Positions 8,114 through 15,546 of a stretch of DNA of 36,923 bases are shown one piece after another. The DNA comes from Omnitrophica WOR_2 bacterium RIFOXYA2_FULL_38_17 (lineage in GTDB: Bacteria > Omnitrophota > Gorgyraeia > Zapsychrales > Zapsychraceae): NCBI GenBank assembly GCA_001805965.1, contig MHHG01000047.1, positions 1 to 36,923 of the forward strand, given 5' to 3'. Made by a program: the position numbers and the translations under genes. Numbering within the stretch: position 1 is the first letter of the stretch; every line of letters begins with the position of its first letter. The notes beneath the pieces are model-generated. The model was not told where the DNA came from. It made no database searches and worked only from the letters and a program-made list of their open reading frames with translations.

Positions 8114-8698
8114 ATGAAAAATAAATTATTGATCAGATGGATTGCTGGTATCATGGTTTTTGGCTTTTTAGCCACAGCTATTGTTTTAAAGATCAAGATC
8201 AACCATGATCTTGAAAAACAAAGATCCCTGCAGAAATTGAAGGCGGAGATTTTAGAGATCAATAGTGTCCAGCTTTCTCAGGTTGATGATAATTTAGGCA
8301 TTGCAGTCGAGATTCTCGGGAGGTCATCCGACAGATATAAGCTGAAATTAGTATTGGAATCAATAGGTTATGTTCAGCTAAAGATCGTTGAATTAGAAAG
8401 CGATGTTTTGTTGACCCATGAAAAACAGAGTTTTAGTTTTTTAGTGTCTTTTGAAGAGCTTGCGATGGCGTATCATAAAGGCCTGCTTGAGTATATCCCT
8501 GAATTTGAAAGAAGATTCTTGATTGATGAGATTGTTAATGTTAAAGCTGTCCTGACCTTGGTGGAAAAAAAAGGTTTTACAAGATCTGAGATTGAAGGGA
8601 TTGAGTTTAGCCGTAAGGAGGCTTTTGCTGTTGCCAGATTCGCTTTTTCGTGCCTGAAGGATAAATGCGTGGTTGATCAGTCAAGAAAAGAAGAGTAA
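8114..8698 (+). CDS. Hypothetical single-pass membrane-anchored protein
   Basis: A 194-residue protein I do not recognise. An N-terminal hydrophobic helix (about 8-26, WIAGIMVFGFLATAIVLKI) is followed by a charged, mostly helical region with a coiled-coil-like stretch (HDLEKQRSLQKLKAEILEI). The helix is not followed by a clear cleavage site, so a membrane anchor with the rest outside the cytoplasm is likely. GGAAG about nine bases before the ATG serves as ribosome site. It follows tRNA-Pro and precedes another small membrane protein, with no operon partner of known function. Base use matches the chromosomal neighbours rather than the AT-richer island that begins at 9138. Confidence 0.65.
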   Translation: MKNKLLIRWIAGIMVFGFLATAIVLKIKINHDLEKQRSLQKLKAEILEINSVQLSQVDDNLGIAVEILGRSSDRYKLKLVLESIGYVQLKIVELESDVLLTHEKQSFSFLVSFEELAMAYHKGLLEYIPEFERRFLIDEIVNVKAVLTLVEKKGFTRSEIEGIEFSRKEAFAVARFAFSCLKDKCVVDQSRKEE

Positions 8699-8830
8699 GT
8701 TCATTCCCAGAAAATAAGCATAGAAGATTTCATTAATTCTTTTTGTTTGTGTTTTACTGTGTTATAGTGATTTTGATGGTAAATTTGATCCTCGCCAGCA
8801 TAATAATATATAAACAATAATGTTCCTTAT

Positions 8831-9061
8831 ATGCCCAGAAAAAGAAATAAAAGACTTAAGTCTAAAATAAAAAAAAGTATAACACTTTTTAATTCTGTAA
8901 TATTTTTGTTCTCTATATCGGTAGGATTTCTGATAGTTTGTATATCCGGGTCTGTTCAGGAAAGTAAATTTAAAGCTTCAAAAGATGGGGTTTTAGAGCA
9001 TTCCGCCATTCGTTTAGCGGATGCATTTGAAATATATAATCAAAAAAGATTCTCTAAATAG
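8831..9061 (+). CDS. Small basic single-pass membrane protein
   Basis: A 76-residue frame. The first 20 residues are strongly basic (MPRKRNKRLKSKIKKS), then comes one hydrophobic helix at about 20-42 (LFNSVIFLFSISVGFLIVCI) and a mixed tail. The basic-then-hydrophobic order predicts a cytoplasmic N-terminus. No strong ribosome site is visible, and no relatives come to mind. It sits just left of the tRNA-Arg fragment where the integrative element begins, so it is chromosomal. Coding is plausible because the composition is that of a real membrane protein, but a chance frame is not excluded. Confidence 0.5.
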   Translation: MPRKRNKRLKSKIKKSITLFNSVIFLFSISVGFLIVCISGSVQESKFKASKDGVLEHSAIRLADAFEIYNQKRFSK

Positions 9062-9137
9062 GGATAGATGCTATTTTTAAGCTTTTACGTATCTCAATCA
9101 ATAGTGTTATCCCTATTTTAAATGTATTATAGATTTT

Positions 9138-9175
9138 GCGCCCGTAGCTCAGTGGATAGAGCACCTGCCTTCTAA
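9138..9175 (+). pseudogene. 5' half of interrupted tRNA-Arg (left end of integrative element)
   Basis: Acceptor GCGCCCG, D arm GCTCAGTGGATAGAGC and the 5' anticodon arm to CTTCTAA, then unrelated DNA. The missing acceptor partner CGGGCGC is found at 19811-19817, so the two fragments are the halves of one tRNA-Arg(TCT) gene. Confidence 0.8.
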
Positions 9176-9223
9176 ACAGTATTCATCGAAATTCATAACT
9201 AATTGAAATTAATGGAAATACAA

Positions 9224-9250
9224 TCCTCTAAACAACTTAGAGGATTTTTT
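9224..9250 (+). terminator. Intrinsic terminator at left end of element
   Basis: TCCTCTAA, loop ACAAC, TTAGAGGA, then seven T residues. It would stop read-through from the truncated tRNA promoter into the element. Confidence 0.75.
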
Positions 9251-9425
9251 TATTGGTACTTTTTAGTATGGGTTAGTATGTTTTAGTCAAAAAGTAGACA
9301 CTGCCAAGACACTAAGTGGGGTGCGTCAAGTTTCGCTAATTATTAATTTTTCTCTACTCTGTATCTACTGTTCCTCCCTCTGAGTTAGATTTAAATACTA
9401 CTAATAAGATTATGGCGAATAAAAT

Positions 9426-9617
9426 GTTTCCAGAATTATTGTCGAATATAACTGTGTTGAAGGATATTATGGATGTATAAATTATTTCGAAGACAAACAA
9501 GTATCTAATTTGAGAGCGCATGCAATTAGTCAAGATTCAGTTCAATTTGCGGGAGAAGAAGACGCTGTTTGGGAAGTACCAATAAGAGTTGCTAGTAGCG
9601 AAATTTCAGAAGTTTGA
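9426..9617 (+). pseudogene. Remnant of a small protein gene
   Basis: This frame is open for 63 codons and reads naturally: IIVEYNCVEGYYGCINYFED, then AISQDSVQFAGEEDAVWEVP and a TGA at 9615-9617. It has no start codon; a TAA precedes it directly, and the preceding residues could come from the other frame (ATG at 9412, MANKMFPEL). A frameshift near 9425 would join them into a protein of about 70 residues. I do not recognise the family. The opposite strand here has no better frame. Confidence 0.4.
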
Positions 9618-9689
9618 AGGTTTGAAAGTATTAATTTGGACGATTTGTAAGATCAGTCAAAAAGTAGCAAGTGACTTTTCTTGTATGTA

Positions 9690-9899
9690 CTAAAAGTTTA
9701 GTAATTTTGAAGATGTAACTCTTAGTGCTTTTGCAATTTTCTCTAAGTTTTGAATCCCTATGTTTTTCTCGCCTCGTTCTATTTGTCCTATGTAAGCTCT
9801 GTGAAGGTCAGCATTAAATGCAAGTTCTTCTTGTGTAAATCCGCATTTTTGGCGGTATTTCTTTATATTTAATCCAACTTTTTTATTGATTTCTGCCAT
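9690..9899 (-). CDS. XRE-family HTH regulator
   Basis: A 69-residue protein made almost entirely of one Cro/C1-type helix-turn-helix: GLNIKKYRQKCGFTQEELAF, then ADLHRAYIGQIERGEKN and IGIQNLEKIAKAL. The sensor half of longer repressors is absent. It is divergent from the secreted-protein operon at 10037, and the space between holds a nested dyad (9938-9970) overlapping a promoter, so it probably represses or tunes that operon and itself. Such short XRE proteins also occur as orphan regulators in restriction-modification and toxin-antitoxin loci. The only restriction remnant in this element is at 17665, too far away to pair with confidence. Confidence 0.85.
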   Translation of the reverse strand: MAEINKKVGLNIKKYRQKCGFTQEELAFNADLHRAYIGQIERGEKNIGIQNLEKIAKALRVTSSKLLNF

Positions 9900-9937
9900 A
9901 ATTAGTTCGTTTTTGTTGTGAATAAATTATAGGATAA

Positions 9938-9970
9938 TGCTACCAATAGGTCGACTACCTATAAGTAGCA
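9938..9970. promoter_or_regulatory. Nested dyad operator between divergent genes
   Basis: TGCTAC-CA-ATAGGT-CGACT-ACCTAT-AA-GTAGCA: two concentric perfect inverted repeats about one centre. It lies between the XRE gene (start 9899, minus) and the secreted-protein operon (start 10037, plus) and is the likely XRE binding site. Confidence 0.65.
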
Positions 9971-9985
9971 ATTTAAAATAAAAAA

Positions 9986-9994
9986 TGCTATAAT
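9986..9994 (+). promoter_or_regulatory. Extended -10 promoter of the 10037 operon
   Basis: TGCTATAAT, a perfect -10 hexamer with the TG extension. The -35 position falls on the right arm of the 9938-9970 dyad, so a bound regulator would block polymerase. Confidence 0.6.
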
Positions 9995-10036
9995 ATCCCA
10001 AATAATTGATAAATTAATCTAAGGAAAGGGGAAAGA

Positions 10037-10408
10037 ATGAAAAATTTTTCTAAAAGGTTCATAGTTGTAGTATTATTGTTAGTGTTGTTTAGTTCTGCTG
10101 AAGCTCAACAAGTTCCAAGCAACAAAGAAATGGCTTACAAAATGTCTGTGATTGATGGAGGAAGGTTCTCAGAAAAGCAATTTGAATCTGTATTGAATGT
10201 GTTGCAAAGTTATTTTCCAGAGGAAACATACTTCGATATATGCTATTTTATTTCAGGAACTCATGAAATACTTCAAGAAACAATACCGTCTTTGGGATTA
10301 TATGAATTTACTTTAGGATTGAAGAATTTTGTTAGGGACTCAAGGGCAGATACGAATCTTCGTGAATCACTTGCACTATATGGTGCTTCTAAAATGAGTG
10401 GGTATTAA
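10037..10408 (+). CDS. Small secreted hypothetical protein
   Basis: A 123-residue protein with a clear signal peptide (basic MKNFSKRF, a hydrophobic run, and cleavage after SSAEA at about residue 23). The mature part of 100 residues is acidic and mixed, with ESVLNVLQSYFPEET and LREYLALYGA-like helices, and matches no family I know. GGAAAGGGG precedes the ATG. It begins the operon driven by the extended -10 promoter, and the LamG/PEP-CTERM gene follows 19 bases later, so both may be exported together. In a mobile element this suggests an accessory surface trait, but no function can be assigned from sequence alone. Confidence 0.65.
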   Translation: MKNFSKRFIVVVLLLVLFSSAEAQQVPSNKEMAYKMSVIDGGRFSEKQFESVLNVLQSYFPEETYFDICYFISGTHEILQETIPSLGLYEFTLGLKNFVRDSRADTNLRESLALYGASKMSGY

Positions 10409-10427
10409 TAATGAACAGGAGGTGAGA

Positions 10428-11186
10428 ATGAGAAGTTATTTATTAGTTTTTTCTCTAGTAGTACTAATTTTTAGTTTCGTATCAATAGCAGATGCAGTAT
10501 TGATTGGACAATGGGATTTTAATGAAGGAGCAGGTAATATAGCCTATGACAATTCAGGTTTTAGTAATGATGCAACTGGTTTAAATGGTGGCTGGGTTGC
10601 AGGCAAAAACGGCTATGCTACAACAAACTATAATATTATTGTTCCGCAAGATGAATCCCTTTTATTAGAATCCAATTTAACTATTATGGCATGGGCAAAG
10701 ATTGATGAATTCAATGGTCTTCAAAGGCGTATTGTTGAAATGGTGCCAAGTTATGGGTTTCTATTTAATCCGCCTAATATGGATTTAGAAACAGCTTTTC
10801 ATTTATGTTTTAATGCTGGGACTGATGAAGAAAATTTCTCTTTTGAATATCAGAGTATCCCATTAGGTGAATGGTTTCATACTGCTGTCACTTGGGATGG
10901 AAATATTGCTCAATTTTATTTAAATGGCGTGCCGAGTACTCCTGTCTCTGCTCAAACAATAATTAGTAAATATGGATTCTCCCCATTATTGATGGGAGCC
11001 CAAGGTTATACATTAGATGAAGTTCGCATTTACAATCATGTTCTAACTGGTGAAGAGATTCGCGATGTCAGTGGAGTTGTTCCAGAACCAACCACAATGT
11101 TTTTATTCGGGACAGGATTAGTTGGTTTTATGTTTAGAAGGCTTGGAAATAAAAAAGACATTAGCAAGATGCTATTGAAATTCTAA
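10428..11186 (+). CDS. LamG-domain protein with PEP-CTERM sorting signal
   Basis: I place the start at 10428, preceded by AGGAGGTG, giving 252 residues. A signal peptide ends near ADA (21-23). Residues 25-215 form a concanavalin-like LamG domain: IGQWDFNEGAGNIAYDNSG, a LTIMAWAKID strand, WFHTAVTWDGNIAQFYLNG, and LDEVRIYNHVLTGEEI. The C-terminus holds VPEPTTMFLFGTGLVGFM followed by basic residues (about 218-240), a PEP-CTERM signal that an exosortase normally recognises and cleaves. The product should be sorted at the envelope and perhaps bind or coat with polysaccharide. A 14-residue extension after the basic cluster is longer than usual. No exosortase gene is in the window, so the host must supply it. 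Confidence 0.85.
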   Translation: MRSYLLVFSLVVLIFSFVSIADAVLIGQWDFNEGAGNIAYDNSGFSNDATGLNGGWVAGKNGYATTNYNIIVPQDESLLLESNLTIMAWAKIDEFNGLQRRIVEMVPSYGFLFNPPNMDLETAFHLCFNAGTDEENFSFEYQSIPLGEWFHTAVTWDGNIAQFYLNGVPSTPVSAQTIISKYGFSPLLMGAQGYTLDEVRIYNHVLTGEEIRDVSGVVPEPTTMFLFGTGLVGFMFRRLGNKKDISKMLLKF

Positions 11187-11462
11187 ATAATGTAAGTGGG
11201 TTATTTGATATTTTACATGACTGGGATGTTAAATCGAAAGAGGAAAACAAATAAATCTTAGAATCCGCAATGATTTCGATTGATTTATTGCCTTAAAGAA
11301 TCAATTTTTTGCTTCTAGATAGCATTCTAATCAACGGAGGATGCTTACCACGCAGTGAACCTTGCTTTATAGCAGACCACTCAAGATTTTTATATTACTT
11401 TGTATATTTTATGTATAAGTCTTAAATAGACTATACAAAAAAGGGTCAAACTCGTGGCTGCT

Positions 11463-12854
11463 GTAACGGCAAAGTGATAATGTCCTATTTAGGCAAAGCA
11501 AGAATGTCCTGTCATAATGTTTTCGAAAGGAGACATTATGGATCAACGGGAGATAATAGCAATGAGTCAAAAAGAGTTGAAGCGTTTGGGGGTGATCAAT
11601 AAAGTAACAGGAAAAGAAATAAAGCAAAGAGAAGCAGCAGAGCTGTTAGGACTTAGTGATCGACAGATAAGAAGAATAGTAAAGCGAGTAAAAGAAGAAG
11701 GCGTAAAGGGATTGACGCATAGACTACGAGGATGTAAAGCACATAATAAGATAGAGGATAGCAAATGGAGCAAAGTATTAAAGGTTTATGAGCGCAAGTA
11801 TTATGGCTTTGGAGCGCAATTATTTAGTGAGAAGTTGGAGAAGAATGAGGAAGTAAAGATAAGCAAAGAAACTTTGAGGAAGAAGTTAATTGTAGAAGGA
11901 TATCAGCAAAGAAAACGAAAGAATAAAAAGCATAGGAGTTGGCGAGAACGAAAAGAGTATTATGGTCAAATGATCCAGATGGATGGAAGTCATCACGATT
12001 GGCTAGAAGGACGAGGAGCAAGGATGGTGATGATGGGATATATAGATGATGCAACGAATCGAGTGTATGGACGATTTTATGAGTATGAAGGAACGATTCC
12101 AGCAATGGATAGTTTTAAGAGATACGCAAGGAAGTATGGAGTGCCGCAGAGCGTGTATTTAGACCGGCATAGTACGTATAAAGTGACGCATTATGACGAA
12201 TGGAAGGCAAAAGTTTATGGGAAAGAAGACCCCTTGAGTCAGTTTGAGCGAGCATTAAAAGAGTTGGGTGTAAAAGTCATACATGCAAATTCAGCGCCAG
12301 CAAAAGGGCGTATAGAGCGATTATTTAGGACACTGCAGGATAGATTGGTAAAAGAGTTGAGATTGTCAGGGTCAGCGACACTGGAAGAGGCAAATGAGGT
12401 TTTAGATAAGTATTTACAGGATCATAATAGTCAGTTTATGGTTGAGCCAGTAAGAAAGGCAAATTTACATAGGCGGGCGCCAAAAGCTGTAGATTTGGAT
12501 AAGATCCTTTGTGTGAAGACAAAACATCCAGTTAGGAATGATTTTACAATAGTGCATAAAAAGCGATTGTATCAGATATTGAAATATACAGGAGCAAAGG
12601 AAGTAGAAGTCCGTGATTTAGTTAATGGTAATATGGAAGTTGTAGTAAAAGGTCAGAAGATAAATTACAAAGAAATTGAAAGGTTGCCAGTAAAAAATAA
12701 AAGAAACCGAATGACACAGAAAGGTTCAATAAGAGTTTTACCTATGAATAGCTCTTTTGGAACTTATAAGGCAAGATCAAGAGAATTGTCATTCTATTAA
12801 AAACCGGACATTCTTGTTTTGCTAAAAAGCGGACATTCTTGCTTTGCCTTGACA
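11463..12854 (+). mobile_element. ISNCY-type insertion sequence with 17-bp target duplication
   Basis: A single transposase gene is flanked by related inverted ends: GGCAAAG and ATGTCC modules occur twice at each end, in opposite orientation. The 17 bases TCAAACTCGTGGCTGCT occur directly before (11446-11462) and after (12855-12871) the element and are read as the target-site duplication. The duplication is intact, so the insertion is fairly recent. No passenger gene is present. Confidence 0.85.
11538..12800 (+). CDS. ISNCY-family DDE transposase
   Basis: The ATG at 11538 has GAAAGGAG upstream and gives 420 residues. The N-terminus is a helix-turn-helix (REAAELLGLSDRQIRRIVKR). The DDE core reads IQMDGSHHDW (first Asp), VYLDRHSTYK (second Asp) and APAKGRIERLFRTLQDRL (Glu). 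The spacing and the HDWLEGRG segment match the ISNCY group rather than IS3 or IS481. The frame is unbroken and the ends are intact, so it may still be active. Base use is close to the surrounding element. It lies between the PEP-CTERM gene and a promoter whose -35 box starts on the last base of the target duplication. Confidence 0.9.
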   Translation: MDQREIIAMSQKELKRLGVINKVTGKEIKQREAAELLGLSDRQIRRIVKRVKEEGVKGLTHRLRGCKAHNKIEDSKWSKVLKVYERKYYGFGAQLFSEKLEKNEEVKISKETLRKKLIVEGYQQRKRKNKKHRSWRERKEYYGQMIQMDGSHHDWLEGRGARMVMMGYIDDATNRVYGRFYEYEGTIPAMDSFKRYARKYGVPQSVYLDRHSTYKVTHYDEWKAKVYGKEDPLSQFERALKELGVKVIHANSAPAKGRIERLFRTLQDRLVKELRLSGSATLEEANEVLDKYLQDHNSQFMVEPVRKANLHRRAPKAVDLDKILCVKTKHPVRNDFTIVHKKRLYQILKYTGAKEVEVRDLVNGNMEVVVKGQKINYKEIERLPVKNKRNRMTQKGSIRVLPMNSSFGTYKARSRELSFY

Positions 12855-12870
12855 TCAAACTCGTGGCTGC

Positions 12871-12899
12871 TTGACAAAATTTAATATGTAGTATATACT
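12871..12899 (+). promoter_or_regulatory. Consensus sigma-70 promoter for the riboswitch leader
   Basis: TTGACA (12871-12876), 17-base spacer, TATACT (12894-12899). The first T of the -35 box is the last base of the IS target duplication. It would make a leader of about 270 bases that includes the GEMM-like element at 13060. Confidence 0.7.
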
Positions 12900-12930
12900 T
12901 ATTAAATAGAAATGACGACGAGAAAACAGG

Positions 12931-12956
12931 AATAAGGAATAAGAAATAAGAAATAA
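12931..12956. repeat. Short heptanucleotide repeat in leader
   Basis: Four consecutive AATAAGR units in the transcribed leader between the promoter and the riboswitch. Such tracts can change length by slippage. Confidence 0.5.
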
Positions 12957-13059
12957 GAAATCTTATTTTCTATTATGACAACTATGTCTAGTTATGTAAG
13001 TGTTCATGTTTTTAAGTATCGAGGAGGTAAAACTAAAGAATAAATAGTAAGAAAGTTTA

Positions 13060-13133
13060 ATCAACAAAGCAAACTCATCGCAAGATGGAGTCGCAAAGTA
13101 AGAGAGCTAATACTGTTTAGTTCTCTTTTTTTT
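13060..13133 (+). promoter_or_regulatory. GEMM-I-like (c-di-GMP-I/cGAMP type) riboswitch with overlapping terminator
   Basis: The core ACAAAGCAAAC, a hairpin CTCATC-GCAA-GAT-G-GAG capped by a GNRA tetraloop, then GTCGCAAAG and GAGAGCTAA follow the order of the GEMM-I consensus (GGCAAACC, GNRA hairpin, GGACGCAAAGCC, CCUAA). The second hairpin, GAGAGCTAA (13102-13110) with TTTAGTTCTC (13116-13125), is followed by eight T residues and also works as an intrinsic terminator, so ligand binding could control read-through into the winged-helix gene at 13179. The match is by eye; the stem is shorter than in the Vibrio example and the ligand is undetermined. Confidence 0.6.
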
Positions 13134-13178
13134 GTGTGTCTATCTATGATGAGTTTTTTATTGGAAAAGGAGAAGAAA

Positions 13179-13538
13179 ATGCAAACACCATTATTTTATG
13201 ATGATGTTGATTTGGGTCGTGAAAAAGGATGGTATCCGAAACCACATTATTTAATAGAGTTAGTTCAGGAAAAAGCGATAACTAAGGCAGAATATACGCT
13301 TTTAGATATACTTTTTCATTTGGAAAATAGATTCACTCGAAAACCATTGAGCATTTTTTTTCGTACAGATTATGATATATGCAAAACAGGTCTTGTTTCA
13401 AGTAAGACATTAGTAAATGCAAGACGTAGTCTTAAGGGAAAGGGATTAATTGATTTTAAATTAGGTAATTCACATAGAGCTACTGAATATAGGATTTTAA
13501 TAAATTGGGATGAATACTATACTAAATGTTCAATGTAA
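13179..13538 (+). CDS. Winged-helix DNA-binding protein (replication initiator-like)
   Basis: The start at 13179 is set by AAAAGGAG upstream, giving 119 residues; a longer frame from 13134 would begin inside the terminator. Residues 25-110 look like a winged helix: ITKAEYTLLDILFHLENRF, ICKTGLVSSKTLVNARRSL as the recognition region, KGKGLIDFKLG and ATEYRILINW as the wing. Similar domains open phage and plasmid replication initiators and replisome organisers, so a role in element replication or its control is inferred. It is the first gene after the riboswitch-like leader and the consensus promoter. No helicase-loader or Rep catalytic domain is attached, so it could equally be a regulator. Confidence 0.6.
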   Translation: MQTPLFYDDVDLGREKGWYPKPHYLIELVQEKAITKAEYTLLDILFHLENRFTRKPLSIFFRTDYDICKTGLVSSKTLVNARRSLKGKGLIDFKLGNSHRATEYRILINWDEYYTKCSM

Positions 13539-13763
13539 AAATAAATGATAAAAGCTGTTAAAAAACAAAAGTACATCAATAACACTGTAAAAAGTATGAC
13601 CCAGTAACAATTAATAATAAGAAAGACTAATATAAAACATTAAATGTTTTATACCCTCACAAAAATTATAATTTTGACAAGTATAATTTTTTTTCGGGTA
13701 CATTTAATTACTTATTAGTAAATACTTGATTGTTTTTTGTAACTATGATTAGGAGAAATAATT

Positions 13764-13943
13764 ATGAGACCCGAGAAATTATTAAAGGGCATTAATGCTA
13801 AATGTAGACAATGTGCTAATGAATGTAAGCAGTTTTCAAGCATCATAATAGTGCGTTGTCCTCATTTTTTGTCAAAAGTTAAAAACAAGAAAAACAGTAT
13901 ACCCTTTACACATGGTAATAATACTTTAAATGAGTCTCCTTGA
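13764..13943 (+). CDS. Small Cys-containing protein (possible zinc finger)
   Basis: A 59-residue frame with TAGGAGA eight bases before its ATG. The first half has CRQCANEC and then RCPHF, four to five cysteines and a histidine spaced as in small zinc-binding proteins. The second half is basic (SKVKNKKNSIPF). It lies between the winged-helix and excisionase-like genes of the element, where phages and satellites often keep small regulators. I do not know the family. The good ribosome site and Cys spacing argue for a real gene; the length does not. Confidence 0.5.
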   Translation: MRPEKLLKGINAKCRQCANECKQFSSIIIVRCPHFLSKVKNKKNSIPFTHGNNTLNESP

Positions 13944-14058
13944 ATTTTTTAAAGATATTTGAGTAAACATACTACTTATTAAATGAAATAGCCTTTATAC
14001 AGAAAAACGAGCAAAATTGAGAACTATAACAATACTTATTAAAATTTGGAAAATATTA

Positions 14059-14250
14059 ATGGAAAAACGCTTCTTAACAACAAAAGAGATAGCATTCTAT
14101 CTTGGATTGTCACAAGACACTATTCGTGCTTGGGTAAGGAGGGGGTGTATTCCATTTTCTAAATTGGGAAGTGCTGTAAGGTTTGATTTACTTTCAATAA
14201 ATAAGTGGCTTAAGAAAAAAGAGTGTAAAGTGCCAAACAAGGTGTTTTAG
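14059..14250 (+). CDS. xis: Excisionase-type MerR-like DNA-binding protein
   Basis: Starting at the ATG at 14059 the protein has 63 residues; a TTG start at 14017 is possible but less likely. The sequence RFLTTKEIAFYLGLSQDTIR followed by AWVRRGCIPFSKLGSAVRF is the winged helix of the excisionase/HTH_17 family, which binds and bends DNA at attachment sites or acts as a small regulator. It lies directly upstream of the integrase gene in the same direction, the standard xis-int order, and should determine the direction of recombination at the tRNA-Arg site. The ribosome site is weak, so translation may be low. Confidence 0.8.
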   Translation: MEKRFLTTKEIAFYLGLSQDTIRAWVRRGCIPFSKLGSAVRFDLLSINKWLKKKECKVPNKVF

Positions 14251-14337
14251 TTGACCACCTTAGGAGGCCTGCTAACATTAAACTATAAAAATAAATTGCT
14301 TATTTTCGCTGAGAATAAAATGTATAAGGAGAAAAAT

Positions 14338-15507
14338 GTGGGATTATTTAACAGAATCAAATGTCCAAATTGTCATAAAAGTTATGATGTTCGCATGAAA
14401 AAAAGTGGAAGACAGTTGTTTTGTAAGCACTGTGGGAATTATATAAAAATTACATCGCATAATTGTAACTATTACATTGAATATTATTGCGAAAGTAAAA
14501 GAATAAGAGAAAAAATAGGCAATAGTAAAATCTTAGCGGAAAATGTCTTAAGAAAAAGGAAGGTTGAAATTGCTGAAAGCAAGTTTTTAGATATAAAAAA
14601 AGAGCTGAATGTAAAATTTGATGACTTTATAGAACAATATTATGAAAATCACTGTAAGGTAAATCATCGTTCTCTAGAAAAATGTGCTGATGTTCATGTG
14701 AAATTGTTGAAACGTTATTTTTCAGGTAAATGTTTGCAAGAAATCACACCGTTAGTTATTGAAAAGTTTAAAGCTGAGAGATTAAAAGAAGTATCTACTT
14801 CAACAGTTAATAGATCGCTAAGTTTTTTAAAAGCTATGTTTTACAAGGCTATCAATTGGGGTCAATTTGAAGGAGTAAACCCTGTATCAAAAATTAAATA
14901 TTATAAAGAAAATAATAAAAATCTCCGTTTTTTAGAAAAGCATGAAATTAATAGAATTTTACAATTTTGTAAAGGGAGCATAGGGGGAATTATTATTATT
15001 GCTCTTAACACGGGAATGAGGAGAGGCGAAATCTTTAATCTCAAATGGAGAGATATTGATTTTAAAAGAGATATTATTTCTTTGTTGAAGACTAAAAGTG
15101 GTGATAAGAGAATGATACCGATAAATGAATTTCTAAAGAATAAGTTGATTAGTATTAGAAAACATCCTAAAAGTGAATATGTTTTTTGTAAACAAGATGG
15201 TCAGCCTTATAAAGATATAAGAACACAATTTAATACTGTTTTACGTAATGCGGGTATTAGTAAAATGAGATTTCATGACCTTCGTCATACCTTTGCTTCA
15301 CAATTAGTAATGAATGGAATTGATTTAAATACTGTAAGAGAATTATTAGGACACGCAGATTTAAAAACAACGTTAATATACTCCCATCTTTCTCAAGACC
15401 ATAAAAAACAAGCAGTTAATGTTCTATGTAGCAATAGAGACACTGCTTGGACATTTAGCGATGACGCAGAGAAAGAACTGAAATCCCCAAGTTTCATAAC
15501 TGTTTGA
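14338..15507 (+). CDS. int: Tyrosine recombinase/integrase with N-terminal zinc ribbon
   Basis: I place the start at the GTG at 14338 because AAGGAG lies seven bases upstream; the ATG at 14320 is the alternative. The resulting 389-residue protein opens with a zinc ribbon (Cys9, Cys12, Cys29, Cys32), unusual at this position in phage-type integrases. A SAM-like core-binding domain follows (about 85-190). The catalytic domain shows Arg in NTGMRRGEIF, Lys in KTKSGDKR, HDLRHTFAS, LGHADLKTT and the tyrosine in LIYSHLS. All catalytic residues are present, so it is probably active. It should integrate and excise the element at the tRNA-Arg anticodon loop. The zinc ribbon may aid att-site binding. 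Confidence 0.9.
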   Translation: MGLFNRIKCPNCHKSYDVRMKKSGRQLFCKHCGNYIKITSHNCNYYIEYYCESKRIREKIGNSKILAENVLRKRKVEIAESKFLDIKKELNVKFDDFIEQYYENHCKVNHRSLEKCADVHVKLLKRYFSGKCLQEITPLVIEKFKAERLKEVSTSTVNRSLSFLKAMFYKAINWGQFEGVNPVSKIKYYKENNKNLRFLEKHEINRILQFCKGSIGGIIIIALNTGMRRGEIFNLKWRDIDFKRDIISLLKTKSGDKRMIPINEFLKNKLISIRKHPKSEYVFCKQDGQPYKDIRTQFNTVLRNAGISKMRFHDLRHTFASQLVMNGIDLNTVRELLGHADLKTTLIYSHLSQDHKKQAVNVLCSNRDTAWTFSDDAEKELKSPSFITV

Positions 15508-15546
15508 CTTGCAACCAATTCTACCTTAAGATTAATAAATAAATAG

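Noticed and set aside
12931..12960. A CRISPR-like repeat array
   Set aside because: Units are seven bases with no spacers; this is a short tandem repeat. No CRISPR array was seen anywhere in the window.
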